Shown piece by piece: positions 1 through 6,986 of a DNA stretch of 15,209 nucleotides. The stretch is from positions 1-15,209 of the forward strand of contig CAZTLW010000050.1 of the NCBI GenBank assembly GCA_964614585.1, given 5' to 3'. Source of the DNA: JAHEFX01 sp964614585 (lineage in GTDB: Bacteria; Actinomycetota; Acidimicrobiia; Spongiisociales; JAENVV01). The notes beneath the pieces are model-generated. The model had not been told where the DNA came from, made no database searches, and worked only from the letters and a program-made list of their open reading frames with translations. Both the position numbers and the translations under genes were made by a program. Positions within the stretch are counted from its first letter, which is position 1. Every line of letters begins with the position of its first letter.

Positions 1-8
1 AACTCGAC

Positions 9-29
9 CGCACCTGCGCAGCAGGTGCG
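9..29. repeat. Perfect hairpin, 9-bp stem, GCA loop
   Basis: The arms at 9-17 (CGCACCTGC) and 21-29 (GCAGGTGCG) are perfectly complementary around the three-base loop GCA. The stem closes C(GCA)G, a GNA-type triloop known to make very stable DNA mini-hairpins. It lies directly left of the GTAC heptad repeats. It could be the terminator of a gene lying to the left of the window or one end of the repeat element; no T-tract follows on either strand, so a classical terminator is not supported. Confidence 0.6.
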
Positions 30-32
30 CGG

Positions 33-74
33 ACTCGGTACTCGGTACTCGGTACGGCGAGGCAGAGCCTCGCC
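33..74 (+). repeat. GTAC heptad repeat with terminal hairpin, copy 1
   Basis: Three exact copies of ACTCGGT (33-53) plus AC place the palindrome GTAC at 38, 45 and 52, seven bases apart. They run directly into a perfect hairpin: GGCGAGGC at 56-63, loop AGA at 64-66, GCCTCGCC at 67-74. The hairpin ends one base before the predicted -10 hexamer of the LLM oxidoreductase gene, so the heptads occupy its -35 region. The same plan, heptads then hairpin with a three-base loop, recurs at 6987-7023 and 14164-14217. The function is unknown. Confidence 0.75.
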
Positions 75-80
75 TAGCGT
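75..80 (+). promoter_or_regulatory. -10 hexamer TAGCGT, leaderless promoter of the LLM gene
   Basis: TAGCGT is followed by exactly seven bases (CGCTCCC) and then the ATG at 88. This matches the actinobacterial TAnnnT element with transcription starting at the first base of the start codon. No Shine-Dalgarno sequence is present. The same spacing occurs at six other genes in the window. Confidence 0.6.
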
Positions 81-87
81 CGCTCCC

Positions 88-999
88 ATGGAACTCGCCC
101 TCATGACCGAACCGCAGCTCGGCGGCACGTACCAGGACCTCCTCGACGGCGCCCGCTGGGCCGAGGCGAACGGCCTCGTCGCCTTCGCCCGTTCCGACCA
201 CTACTACTGGCGCGAGCCCAGGGCGGCGACCGATGCCTTCACGACCCTCGGCGGCCTCGCCCGCGAAACGACCGACATCGAGCTCGTCGTCCTCGTCTCG
301 CCACTCACCTTCCGCCACCCGGCCGTCATCGCCAAGTCGGCGGCCACCATCGACGAGATGTCGGGGGGCCGACTGGGTCTCGGGGTCGGTACGGGATGGA
401 TGGAGGCCGAGCACGAGGCCTTCGGGCTCCCGTTCCCGGACTGGTCGGAGCGGTTCGAGCGACTGGAGGAGGCACTCCCCTACCTGCACGCTGCCCTACG
501 TGACGACCACGCCCGCTTCGAGGGCGACCACTACTCGATCGACGCCGAGGTCCGCCCCCTCGCCCGTGACACGTCGATCATCGTTGGCGGCAGTGGCCCG
601 AAGCGAACCCCTCGTCTCGCGGCCCGGTGGGCCGACGAGTACAACACCTTCGTGGCCGCCCCCGACGACATCGCCCCGAAGGTGGGGGTGCTGCGCTCGG
701 CGGCCGCGGAGTTCGGTCGCGACGCCGACACGATCCGCGTCTCGGTGATGGGCGGTTGCCTCGTCGGCACCGATCGTGCCGACTTCGAGGATCGGCTCGC
801 GCAGGAGGCCGCAGAGCGCGACCTGGCGCCCGACGAGCTGGCGGCCCGGTTCTCCGAGCGCGGGATGATCCACGGCACGCCCGAGCAGGCACACGAGCAG
901 ATCGCCGCCCTCGAGAACGTCGGCATCGAGCGCTGGTACGTCCAGGTGGTCCCCCACGACCTCGAGAACGTCCGGCGGTCGATCGAGCCACTCCTGTGA
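88..999 (+). CDS. LLM-class F420-dependent oxidoreductase (TIGR03560-like)
   Basis: A 303-residue luciferase-like TIM-barrel protein. The N-terminus (MELALMTEPQLGGTY), ARSDHYYW (34-41), the stretch ending SPLTFRHPAVIAKSAATID (71-89), MSGGRLGLGVGTGWMEAEH (91-109) and PFPDWSERFERLEEAL (115-130) are those of the actinobacterial TIGR03560-type subgroup, which is predicted to use reduced F420. The substrate is unknown. The frame is open upstream to 25, but that part would translate repeat DNA and the family N-terminus fits M at 88, which also has a correctly spaced leaderless -10 hexamer. Its stop lies in a 17-bp tandem duplication that also supplies the start of the next gene, so the two are probably co-transcribed. 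Flavin (FMN) use instead of F420 cannot be excluded from sequence alone. Confidence 0.85.
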   Translation: MELALMTEPQLGGTYQDLLDGARWAEANGLVAFARSDHYYWREPRAATDAFTTLGGLARETTDIELVVLVSPLTFRHPAVIAKSAATIDEMSGGRLGLGVGTGWMEAEHEAFGLPFPDWSERFERLEEALPYLHAALRDDHARFEGDHYSIDAEVRPLARDTSIIVGGSGPKRTPRLAARWADEYNTFVAAPDDIAPKVGVLRSAAAEFGRDADTIRVSVMGGCLVGTDRADFEDRLAQEAAERDLAPDELAARFSERGMIHGTPEQAHEQIAALENVGIERWYVQVVPHDLENVRRSIEPLL

Positions 1000-1015
1000 T
1001 CGAGTCACTCCTGTG
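982..1015. repeat. 17-bp tandem duplication across a gene junction
   Basis: Two adjacent copies of ATCGAGYCACTCCTGTG (982-998 and 999-1015) differ at one base (C988 versus T1005). The first copy encodes the end of the LLM protein and most of its TGA stop (997-999). The second copy supplies the GTG start of the YbaK-like gene (1013-1015). Collapsing the duplication would give a GTGA start-stop overlap, the usual translational-coupling arrangement. Confidence 0.85.
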
Positions 1016-1504
1016 ACCGATCCCGGCGACGAGTTGCCGGCCGCCACCCGCCGCTGGCTCGACGCAACTGCCGACACGGGTCTCGACCTGGAAGTCGTCG
1101 TCGTCCCCGCGGGCAGCCGGACCGCCGAGGACGCAGCCGCCGGGGTCGGGTGCGACGTCCGCCACATCGTCAAGTCGCTCGTCTTCGTGGTCGACGGCCG
1201 CCCGGTGGTGGCCCTCGTGCCCGGTGACCGCCGCCTCGACCCCGTTCTGCTCGCGACGGCCACGGGCGGGGCCGAGGCGACCCGCGCCGACCTCGACACG
1301 GTCCGCACGGCCACCGGGTTCGCAGCCGGCGGTACCCCGCCCTTCGGACACACCACCGGGGTGCCGGTGGTCGCCGACGCAGCCCTCGAGGACGCCACGC
1401 TCTGGATCGCGGCGGGCACGCCCACCACCGTGGCCCCGATCGGCCTCGGCGACCTGCTGGCGGCGGCCGGGGCCCGGGTCGCCCCCCTCTCCCACCCCGG
1501 GTAG
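1013..1504 (+). CDS. YbaK/ProX-type aminoacyl-tRNA deacylase
   Basis: A 163-residue protein with the YbaK/EbsC (prolyl-tRNA editing) fold. Members hydrolyse mischarged aminoacyl-tRNAs in trans, for example Cys- or Ala-tRNA(Pro). Visible marks are the conserved lysine in DVRHIVKSLVFVVDGRPVV (K54) and the TGFAAGGTPPFGH segment (101-113), matching the conserved G-x-PFG loop, followed by a conserved TGVPVVAD turn. The length is normal for stand-alone family members. The start is a GTG with no Shine-Dalgarno sequence; it follows the upstream stop by 13 bases, so it is probably translated by coupling or from a leaderless or reinitiated transcript. Which tRNA it edits cannot be told from the sequence. 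Confidence 0.85.
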   Translation: MTDPGDELPAATRRWLDATADTGLDLEVVVVPAGSRTAEDAAAGVGCDVRHIVKSLVFVVDGRPVVALVPGDRRLDPVLLATATGGAEATRADLDTVRTATGFAAGGTPPFGHTTGVPVVADAALEDATLWIAAGTPTTVAPIGLGDLLAAAGARVAPLSHPG

Positions 1505-1518
1505 CCGACTCCCGTCGG

Positions 1519-1524
1519 TACCAT
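1519..1524 (+). promoter_or_regulatory. Possible -10 hexamer TACCAT of the suf operon
   Basis: TACCAT sits between the YbaK-like stop (1502-1504) and the sufC ATG (1548). It would give a leader of roughly 16 bases. No convincing -35 element or strong Shine-Dalgarno sequence is visible. It suggests that suf transcription is at least partly independent of the two upstream genes. No Rrf2/SufR-type operator was recognised. Confidence 0.35.
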
Positions 1525-1547
1525 CCGCCTCCCCGACCCCACGAGCC

Positions 1548-2294
1548 ATGAGCGAACTCCTCCGCATCGAGAACCTCCACGCCACCGCCGACGACGTCGA
1601 GATCCTGAAGGGCGTCGACCTCACCGTGAACCGCGGCGAGGTGCACGCCCTCATGGGGCCGAACGGCTCGGGCAAGAGCACCCTCGCCAACGTCCTCATG
1701 GGCCATCCCGCCTACGAGGTGACCGAGGGCCGGATCGTGTTCAAGGGCGAGGACATCACCGAGGCCGCCGCCGACGCCCGGGCGAACGCGGGGATGTTCC
1801 TCGCCTTCCAGTACCCCGAGGAGATCCCCGGGGTGTCGGTGGTGCAGTTCCTCCGCCAAGCCCTCACCAACCGCACCGGCATCGACTACACGGTGCTCGA
1901 ACTGCGCCTCAAGGTGATGGAGGCGATGGCGTCCCTCGGCATGGACGCGACCTTCGCCGACCGGTACCTCAACGAGGGCTTCTCGGGCGGCGAGCGCAAG
2001 CGCAACGAGGTGCTCCAGATGGCCGTGCTCGAACCGGAGCTGGCGATCCTCGACGAGACCGACTCCGGGCTGGACATCGACGCCCTCCGGACCGTGGCCG
2101 AGGGCGTCCGAGCACTCGTGGCACCCGAACGCGGCTTCCTGGTGATCACCCATTACCAGCGGCTGCTGGGATACGTGCAGCCCGACGTCGTCCACGTGTT
2201 CATGGACGGCCGGGTGCTCACCTCCGGCGGCATCGAGCTCTCGGAGCGGCTCGAGGCGGAGGGCTACGACGCCTTCCGCACACCCGCCTCCTGA
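1548..2294 (+). CDS. sufC: SufC, Fe-S cluster assembly ATPase
   Basis: A 248-residue ABC-type ATPase that powers the SufBCD scaffold in cytosolic Fe-S cluster assembly. It shows Walker A GPNGSGKST (37-45), the Q-loop at Q88 in AFQYPEEIPGVSV, signature FSGGERKRNE (145-154), Walker B LAILDETDSGLD (166-177) and the switch histidine in ITHYQRLL (H202). DETDSGLD and the NEGFSGGE lead-in separate SufC from transport ATPases. The open frame runs upstream to 1224 across the YbaK-like gene, but M at 1548 matches the family N-terminus. The TGA overlaps the sufS ATG by one base (TGATG), indicating coupling. SufB and SufD, its obligate partners, are not encoded next to it, at least to the start of this window. 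Confidence 0.95.
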   Translation: MSELLRIENLHATADDVEILKGVDLTVNRGEVHALMGPNGSGKSTLANVLMGHPAYEVTEGRIVFKGEDITEAAADARANAGMFLAFQYPEEIPGVSVVQFLRQALTNRTGIDYTVLELRLKVMEAMASLGMDATFADRYLNEGFSGGERKRNEVLQMAVLEPELAILDETDSGLDIDALRTVAEGVRALVAPERGFLVITHYQRLLGYVQPDVVHVFMDGRVLTSGGIELSERLEAEGYDAFRTPAS

Positions 2295-3499
2295 TGCGCG
2301 ACGTCCGGGGCGACTTCCCGTTCCTGGACGCCCACCCGGGCCTCGCCTTCCTCGACTCCGCCGCCTCCAGCCAGACCCCTGCCCCGGTCATCGAGGCCAT
2401 GGCAGCCTTCGACCGCTCGTCGTATGCCAACGTCCACCGGGGGGCCTATCGGCTCAGCCAGACGGCCTCGGTGGCCTACGAGTCGGCCCGCGCCACCGTG
2501 GCCCACTTCGTCGGCGCCGGCGCCCAGTCGGAGATCGTGTTCACCCGGGGGACCACCACCGGACTGAACCTGCTGGCACACGGCCTCTCCGCTCGACTCG
2601 GGCCCGGCCGGTCGATCGTGCTCACCGAGATGGAGCACCACGCCAACCTCATTCCCTGGCAGCAGGCCGCCGCCCGCAGCGGCGCCGAGCTGCGGGCCGT
2701 TCCGATCACCGACGACTTCCGGCTCGACCTGGACCGGTTCGCCGACCTGGTGGACGAGTCCACCGAGGTCGTGACGGTGACCGGCATGTCGAACGTGTTG
2801 GGGGTCCGCCCCGACCTCCACGCCATCAGCCACCTCGCCCGGGCGGTCGGGGCCACCGTCGTCGTCGACGGCGCCCAGTTGGTCCCCCACCAGCCCGTCT
2901 CCGTCGGCGAACTCGACATCGACGCCCTCGCCTTCGGCGCCCACAAGATGCTCGGCCCGACCGGCATCGGGGCGCTGTGGATGCGACCCGAGCTCGCCGA
3001 GTCGATCGAGCCGTTCGAGACGGGGGGTGAGATGATCCGCGACGTCACCATCGACGGGGCCACCTGGGCACCGAACCCCGCCAAGTTCGAGGCCGGCACC
3101 CCTCCCATCACCCAGGCGATCGGGTTCGCCGCCGCCGTCGACTACCTGACCGACCTCGGGATGGACGAGGTCGCCGCCCACGAGGCGGAGCTCACCGCCA
3201 CCGCCATCGCCCGCCTGACCGACGAGGTGGCGGGGGTCACCGTGATGGGCCCCGGACCCGCGCCGGACCGAGGTGGGGTCATCGCCTTCACGCTCGACGG
3301 CGTGCACGCCCACGACGTCGCCACGATCCTCGACGAGCACGGCGTCGCCGTGCGGGCGGGCCACCACTGCGCCAAGCCGCTCATGCGGGTGCTCGGCGTG
3401 GCGGCGACGGCCCGGATCTCGTTCTCCGTCTACTCCCACCCCGACGACCTCGACCCGGTGGTCGAGGGGCTACGCTCGGCCCGCCGCATCTTCGGCTGA
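2294..3499 (+). CDS. sufS: SufS-type cysteine desulfurase (group II)
   Basis: A 401-residue PLP enzyme that converts cysteine to alanine and carries the sulfur as an enzyme persulfide for Fe-S assembly. Seen in the sequence: the N-terminal LDSAASSQTPAPVIEAM stretch, the EMEHHANLIPWQ cofactor-site motif (112-123), the Schiff-base lysine in AFGAHKMLGPTG (K218), KFEAGTP (264-270), and the active cysteine in RAGHHCAKPLM (C359), with the short-loop RxGHHCA form of group II enzymes. The ATG shares its A with the sufC stop. SufU starts two bases after its stop, and SufU is the usual Zn-dependent sulfur acceptor for this type of SufS. Full length and intact. Confidence 0.95.
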   Translation: MRDVRGDFPFLDAHPGLAFLDSAASSQTPAPVIEAMAAFDRSSYANVHRGAYRLSQTASVAYESARATVAHFVGAGAQSEIVFTRGTTTGLNLLAHGLSARLGPGRSIVLTEMEHHANLIPWQQAAARSGAELRAVPITDDFRLDLDRFADLVDESTEVVTVTGMSNVLGVRPDLHAISHLARAVGATVVVDGAQLVPHQPVSVGELDIDALAFGAHKMLGPTGIGALWMRPELAESIEPFETGGEMIRDVTIDGATWAPNPAKFEAGTPPITQAIGFAAAVDYLTDLGMDEVAAHEAELTATAIARLTDEVAGVTVMGPGPAPDRGGVIAFTLDGVHAHDVATILDEHGVAVRAGHHCAKPLMRVLGVAATARISFSVYSHPDDLDPVVEGLRSARRIFG

Positions 3500-3501
3500 C
3501 C

Positions 3502-3945
3502 ATGTCGCTCGACGAGCTCTACCGCCAGGTCATCCTCGACCACTACCGGTCGCCCCGCCATCGGGGCGCGCTGGAGCACGCCGACCACCACGCCGAGGGC
3601 CACAACCCGCTGTGTGGCGACGAACTCACCATCGACCTCGAGGTCACCGACGGGGTCGTGACCGACGTCGGCGTCGAGGGCCAGGGCTGTTCGATCTCCC
3701 AGGCGTCGGCCTCGATGATGGCCGAGGCCATCGTCGGCAAGCGCGTCGAGGAGGTTGCGGAACTTGCCGACGCCTTCAATCAGCTCATGACCGGCGACGA
3801 GCCCGCCCTCGACCCGCAGCGGCCCGGGGCCGTGCTCGGCGACCTGGAGGCCCTGGCCGGGGTGCGGGACTTCCCGGTGCGGATCAAGTGCGCCACCCTC
3901 GGCTGGCACACGATGCTCGAGGCGCTGGAAGCCGACCAGGACTGA
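3502..3945 (+). CDS. sufU: SufU, Zn-dependent sulfur transferase
   Basis: A 147-residue IscU-like protein of the SufU type. The start MSLDELYRQVILDHYRSPRHRG is diagnostic, and the zinc ligands are C38 and D40 (NPLCGDE), C63 (GQGCSIS) and C130 (RIKCATLGWHTML). It keeps the extra segment between the second and third cysteines that separates SufU from IscU. In Gram-positive Suf systems SufU accepts persulfide sulfur from SufS by swapping zinc ligands and passes it to SufBCD. It is the last gene of the sufC-sufS-sufU block, with two bases between it and sufS. No SufT/DUF59 gene follows, although one often does in actinobacterial suf operons. Confidence 0.94.
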   Translation: MSLDELYRQVILDHYRSPRHRGALEHADHHAEGHNPLCGDELTIDLEVTDGVVTDVGVEGQGCSISQASASMMAEAIVGKRVEEVAELADAFNQLMTGDEPALDPQRPGAVLGDLEALAGVRDFPVRIKCATLGWHTMLEALEADQD

Positions 3946-3958
3946 CCGGCCCGCCCGG

Positions 3959-3981
3959 TACGCTGCCCGCCCCCAAGGAGG
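3959..3981 (+). promoter_or_regulatory. -10 hexamer TACGCT and a full Shine-Dalgarno site for the membrane protein at 3990
   Basis: TACGCT at 3959-3964 would start transcription near 3972. AAGGAGG at 3975-3981 is a full Shine-Dalgarno match eight bases before the ATG at 3990 and fixes that start over the long upstream open frame. This leadered arrangement contrasts with the leaderless genes elsewhere in the window. Confidence 0.55.
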
Positions 3982-3989
3982 AACGCAGC

Positions 3990-4421
3990 ATGTCCGGTGA
4001 CCACACAGTCGATGCAGGCCGCTACTGGGCCGGCGCCGTGGCGGTGGCAGCCATCGGCGCCCTGGCCGCCGCCCTCGCCCAGGTGGTCATCGAGCTGATC
4101 ATCGACGACGACCTGCTCATCGCCCCACCGGGCGGAGCGCTCGAACCCCTCTCCCCCGCCGTGGCGGCCGGCGTCACGTTCGGCGTGGCCATCGTAGGGC
4201 TCGGGCTGCTCCACCTGTTCCTCGTGGCCGTTCCCCGGGGGCGGACCCTATGGGGCCTGCTCGCCTCGCTGGTGCTCATCGCCTCGATCATCCCCGTCCT
4301 GCAACTCGAGACGGATGGCCGCAACCAGGTGCTGCTGCTCGTCGTGCACCTGGTGGCCTACCTGTTCATCGTGCCCACCATGCTCGGCATCGTGCCCCGA
4401 GTGACGACGCCGACCGGCTGA
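3990..4421 (+). CDS. Four-helix membrane protein, DUF6069-like
   Basis: A 143-residue integral membrane protein with four predicted hydrophobic helices at about 13-37, 56-80, 86-104 and 112-135, a short charged N-terminus, and an acidic and proline-rich loop at 38-54. The pattern of the second half (WGLLASLVLIASIIPVL, then a short polar loop, then LLLVVHLVAYLFIVPTML) resembles the DUF6069 proteins common in actinomycetes; the family call is from memory of the pattern. No catalytic motif is visible and the function is unknown. It has its own strong Shine-Dalgarno site and a probable promoter, so it need not depend on the suf genes. It ends three bases from the convergent acyltransferase gene, with no hairpin terminator between them. 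Confidence 0.75.
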   Translation: MSGDHTVDAGRYWAGAVAVAAIGALAAALAQVVIELIIDDDLLIAPPGGALEPLSPAVAAGVTFGVAIVGLGLLHLFLVAVPRGRTLWGLLASLVLIASIIPVLQLETDGRNQVLLLVVHLVAYLFIVPTMLGIVPRVTTPTG

Positions 4422-4424
4422 GCG

Positions 4425-5381
4425 CTACTCCGAGGCGGGGACGGCCGACGCGATCCACCCGTCGACCCGCAACCATTGCTCGAAGAGCCACTCGTCGACC
4501 TTGTCGATGTCGACGTCGGCTGCCCGTACCCGCCACGTCTCCGCCGTCACCCGGGCACCGATGAGGGCGCCATCGAGCAGGTCACGGATGCCCGCCAGGC
4601 CCTCCAGCCCGCGATGGGCGAGGAAGACGACGTCATGGCCTGCCTGCACGAGGGCGGCCGGCCCACCCGGACGGGGCGGCAGGACATGGCGGAGCGCCTC
4701 GGCCTGTCGGGCGATTCGTCGGCGGCCCGACTCGACGAGGCGCTGGCGCTTCTCGGCGGTGTACCGGGTGCCCTCGGGGTAGATCAGGACGGCCTCGTCA
4801 GGATCCAGTCCCTCGGCGAGGGCCGCCACCGACGGGATGTCCGCTCCCGCCCGGCCCCGCCGGACGAAGACGTTCGGCACCCGGTTGCCGGCGATGTCGA
4901 GGCACGGATCGGCGAGCAGCTCCGACTTCAGCACGTAGCGCAGGCGGATCCCGTACGGATTGGCGATCGTGACGGACGGGACGAGCGTGTCGGCGATCGA
5001 GGCGTGTCGCATGAGCACCACGTAGGGCCCGGTGTCGAGACGGGCATCCCCCTCGTCGAGCTCGATGCGGAACCCGAACAGCCCCCGCAGGCCGACGTAC
5101 AGGGTGCCCGACCACCAGCGCTGCACCGCGAAGGTCTGCGCCTCGCGGGCGGCGGGTCGGCCGAGGGTCGCGAGCCACGACCCGCTGAGGACGACGAGCC
5201 CGAGGGTCTCGGCGAGGAGGTACCACCAGCCGAAGAGCACCAGGCGGAACGTCGGGAGCCGGACCTGCGCCCGCACGAGGTCGACGACGATCGCCACCAG
5301 CCCGACGACCGGCAGCAGCGGGGTGAGGAGGACGAACCCCAGCACGATGGCGGGGATCGTCACGAGCCGGCGTCTCAGCAC
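4425..5381 (-). CDS. PlsC-family 1-acyl-glycerol-3-phosphate acyltransferase-like protein
   Basis: A 318-residue membrane-associated acyltransferase, likely acting in phospholipid or other acyl-lipid synthesis. Two or three hydrophobic helices occupy about 8-34 and 47-70. The PlsC catalytic motif H-x4-D is MRHASIADT (H126, D131) and the substrate-binding motif is IYPEGTR (200-206), with FVRRG (172-176) between them as in the family. A C-terminal extension after about 225 is rich in basic residues and includes a WRVRAADVDIDKVDEWLFEQW segment typical of the longer actinobacterial members. The start is a GTG 13 bases after the fumarase stop with no Shine-Dalgarno sequence, so it is probably translated from the fumarase message. 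The acyl donor and exact acceptor are unknown. Confidence 0.82.
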   Translation of the reverse strand: MLRRRLVTIPAIVLGFVLLTPLLPVVGLVAIVVDLVRAQVRLPTFRLVLFGWWYLLAETLGLVVLSGSWLATLGRPAAREAQTFAVQRWWSGTLYVGLRGLFGFRIELDEGDARLDTGPYVVLMRHASIADTLVPSVTIANPYGIRLRYVLKSELLADPCLDIAGNRVPNVFVRRGRAGADIPSVAALAEGLDPDEAVLIYPEGTRYTAEKRQRLVESGRRRIARQAEALRHVLPPRPGGPAALVQAGHDVVFLAHRGLEGLAGIRDLLDGALIGARVTAETWRVRAADVDIDKVDEWLFEQWLRVDGWIASAVPASE

Positions 5382-5394
5382 GCCGCCGGGTCCA

Positions 5395-6798
5395 TCACTG
5401 CAGGCCGCCCTCGGTCATCCTCCGCAGGTCGAGGGCGGTATCCAGTTCCTCCGCCGTCATCAGGCCCCGCTCGAGGACGACCTCGCGAACGGTCCGCCCG
5501 GAGGCGAACGCCTCCTTGGCGGCCGCCGAACCGGCGTCGTAGCCGATGTGGGGGTTGAGGGCGGTGACCACGATGACGTTCTTCTCGAGCAGCTCGAGCG
5601 CTCGGGCGGCATCCGCTTCGATCCCGGCCACCGTCTTGTCGGCGAGCACGGCCGCCGAGGAGGCCAGCAGGTCGATCGAATCGAGGAGCGCCTCGGCCAT
5701 CACCGGCATCATGACGTTGAGCTCGAAGTTGCCGTTGGCCCCACCCCAGGTGATCGTGGCGTCGTTGCCGATCACCCGGGCCGCCACCATCATCACGGCC
5801 TCGGGGATCACGGGGTTGACCTTGGCCGGCATGATCGACGAACCCGGCTGGAGCGCCGGCAGCCGGATCTCGGCGATGCCGGTCACGGGTCCCGACGCCA
5901 GCCACCGGAGGTCGTTGACGATCTTGAACAGGGACTGGGCGATCGTCTTCAGGGTGCCGGAGGCGGCCACCACCGCGTCCTTGGCCGCCTGGGCCTCGAA
6001 GTGGTTGGGCGCCTCGACGAAGGGGTGACCGGTCCGCTCGGCCATGAGCGCGATGGCGTCGGCGGCGAACCCCTCCGGGGCGTTGATGCCGGTGCCCGTC
6101 GCGGTGCCGCCGAGGGCAAGCTCGCAGAGCTCGGGGAGCACCTTGTCGAGCCGGGTGACCGCGTTGTGGACCTGCTGGGCATAGCCCGAGAACTCCTGGC
6201 CGAGCGTCACCGGCACGGCGTCCATGAGGTGGGTGCGACCCGACTTCAGCACGTCGTCGAACTCGTCGGCCTTGGCGGCGAGCGTGTCCGCGAGGTGCGC
6301 GAGGGCCGGACGAAGGTCGGAGCGCATCGCCTCGACCGCCGCCACGTGCATCGCCGTGGGGAACGTGTCGTTGGAGGACTGCCCGAAATTCACGTGGTCG
6401 TTGGGGTGGACGAGCCGGGAGCCGCGCTCGCCTCCCAGCACCTCGGTGGCTCGGTTGGCCACGACCTCGTTCGTGTTCGTGTTGGTCGAGGTGCCCGAGC
6501 CGGTCTGGAAGACGTCGACGGGGAACTGGTCGTCCCAGTCCCCGGCCATGACCTCGTCGGCCGCCGTCCGCACGGCCCCGGCGATCGACTGGTCGATCTC
6601 GCCACGCCGGCCGGCGACCGTCGCCGCCGACCCCTTCATCAGCCCGAAGGCCCAGATGAGCCGGCGGCCCACCGTCCGGCCGGAGATCGGGAAGTTGTCG
6701 ACGGCTCGCTGGGTGGAGGCGCCGTACCAGGCATCGGCCGGCACCCGCACCTCGCCCATGGAGTCCCGCTCGACGCGGAAGGAGGTGTCCTCGGTCAT
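5395..6798 (-). CDS. fumC: Class II fumarate hydratase
   Basis: A 467-residue member of the fumarase/aspartase superfamily, interconverting fumarate and malate in the TCA cycle. Seen: SGTSTNTNTNE (101-111), HPNDHVNFGQSSNDTFPTAMH (131-151, the superfamily SSND motif), SGRTHLMDAVPVTLGQEF (186-203, with catalytic base region T189-H190), GTATGTGIN (231-239), and the signature loop GSSIMPAKVNP (319-329) with the catalytic serine. The length and the N-terminal DSMGEVRVPADAWYGASTQRA are those of class II FumC rather than aspartase; aspartase remains a less likely alternative. The residue normally Met in SGTSxNMN is Thr107. The ATG has a leaderless -10 hexamer seven bases upstream. Confidence 0.92.
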   Translation of the reverse strand: MTEDTSFRVERDSMGEVRVPADAWYGASTQRAVDNFPISGRTVGRRLIWAFGLMKGSAATVAGRRGEIDQSIAGAVRTAADEVMAGDWDDQFPVDVFQTGSGTSTNTNTNEVVANRATEVLGGERGSRLVHPNDHVNFGQSSNDTFPTAMHVAAVEAMRSDLRPALAHLADTLAAKADEFDDVLKSGRTHLMDAVPVTLGQEFSGYAQQVHNAVTRLDKVLPELCELALGGTATGTGINAPEGFAADAIALMAERTGHPFVEAPNHFEAQAAKDAVVAASGTLKTIAQSLFKIVNDLRWLASGPVTGIAEIRLPALQPGSSIMPAKVNPVIPEAVMMVAARVIGNDATITWGGANGNFELNVMMPVMAEALLDSIDLLASSAAVLADKTVAGIEADAARALELLEKNVIVVTALNPHIGYDAGSAAAKEAFASGRTVREVVLERGLMTAEELDTALDLRRMTEGGLQ

Positions 6799-6805
6799 GG
6801 CGGGG

Positions 6806-6811
6806 AGGGTA
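6806..6811 (-). promoter_or_regulatory. -10 hexamer TACCCT, leaderless promoter of fumC
   Basis: On the minus strand TACCCT is followed by CCCCGCC (seven bases) and the fumC ATG at 6798. No Shine-Dalgarno sequence is present. The geometry is identical to the other leaderless genes in the window. Confidence 0.6.
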
Positions 6812-6823
6812 GACCCGAGCTAC

Positions 6824-6855
6824 GGAACCGCGGAACCACGGAACCACGGAACCGC
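6824..6855. repeat. Four tandem copies of the 8-bp unit GGAACCRC
   Basis: Units at 6824-6831, 6832-6839, 6840-6847 and 6848-6855 read GGAACCGC, GGAACCAC, GGAACCAC and GGAACCGC. An inverted partner, CGGTTCC, lies at 6961-6967. The array starts 12 bases upstream of the fumC -10 hexamer and so covers its -35 region. It could bind a regulator, or be a slippage-prone non-coding repeat. Confidence 0.8.
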
Positions 6856-6960
6856 GGAGGTGCTCCCTCCGGCGGGTGTCGGATCGTGCGACTGCCGAGA
6901 AATCCCCCCGGAGGGGGGATGGGCCCCGCCGGCCGACGAAGGAGGCCGGTGGGAGGGGGG
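6855..6960. repeat. Cluster of inverted repeats in the fumC-glgC spacer
   Basis: Three potential hairpins follow one another. CGGAGG (6855-6860) pairs with CCTCCG (6866-6871). ATCCCCCC (6902-6909) pairs perfectly with GGGGGGAT (6913-6920) around GGA, a C(GNA)G triloop. CCCGCCGGCC (6925-6934) pairs with GGCCGGTGGG (6944-6953), allowing one G-T pair. The cluster lies downstream of glgC and upstream of fumC, both read leftwards, so it could end glg transcription or attenuate read-through; no T-tract is seen. No reading frame with coding character was found in the whole 6799-7022 spacer. Confidence 0.6.
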
Positions 6961-6986
6961 CGGTTCCAGAGAGCGGCGACGACCTC

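Noticed and set aside
1224..1547. N-terminal extension of SufC in an open frame
   Set aside because: It overlaps the YbaK-like gene out of frame and gives a Pro/Arg/Ser-rich non-protein-like stretch. SufC proteins start at the position of M1548.
4422..4424. Bidirectional terminator between the convergent genes at 4421 and 4425
   Set aside because: Only three bases separate the stops and no hairpin with T-tract is visible nearby.
6913..6963. Possible G-quadruplex from the runs of G
   Set aside because: The four G-runs would need a loop of about 27 bases, and the same bases are better explained by perfect hairpins.
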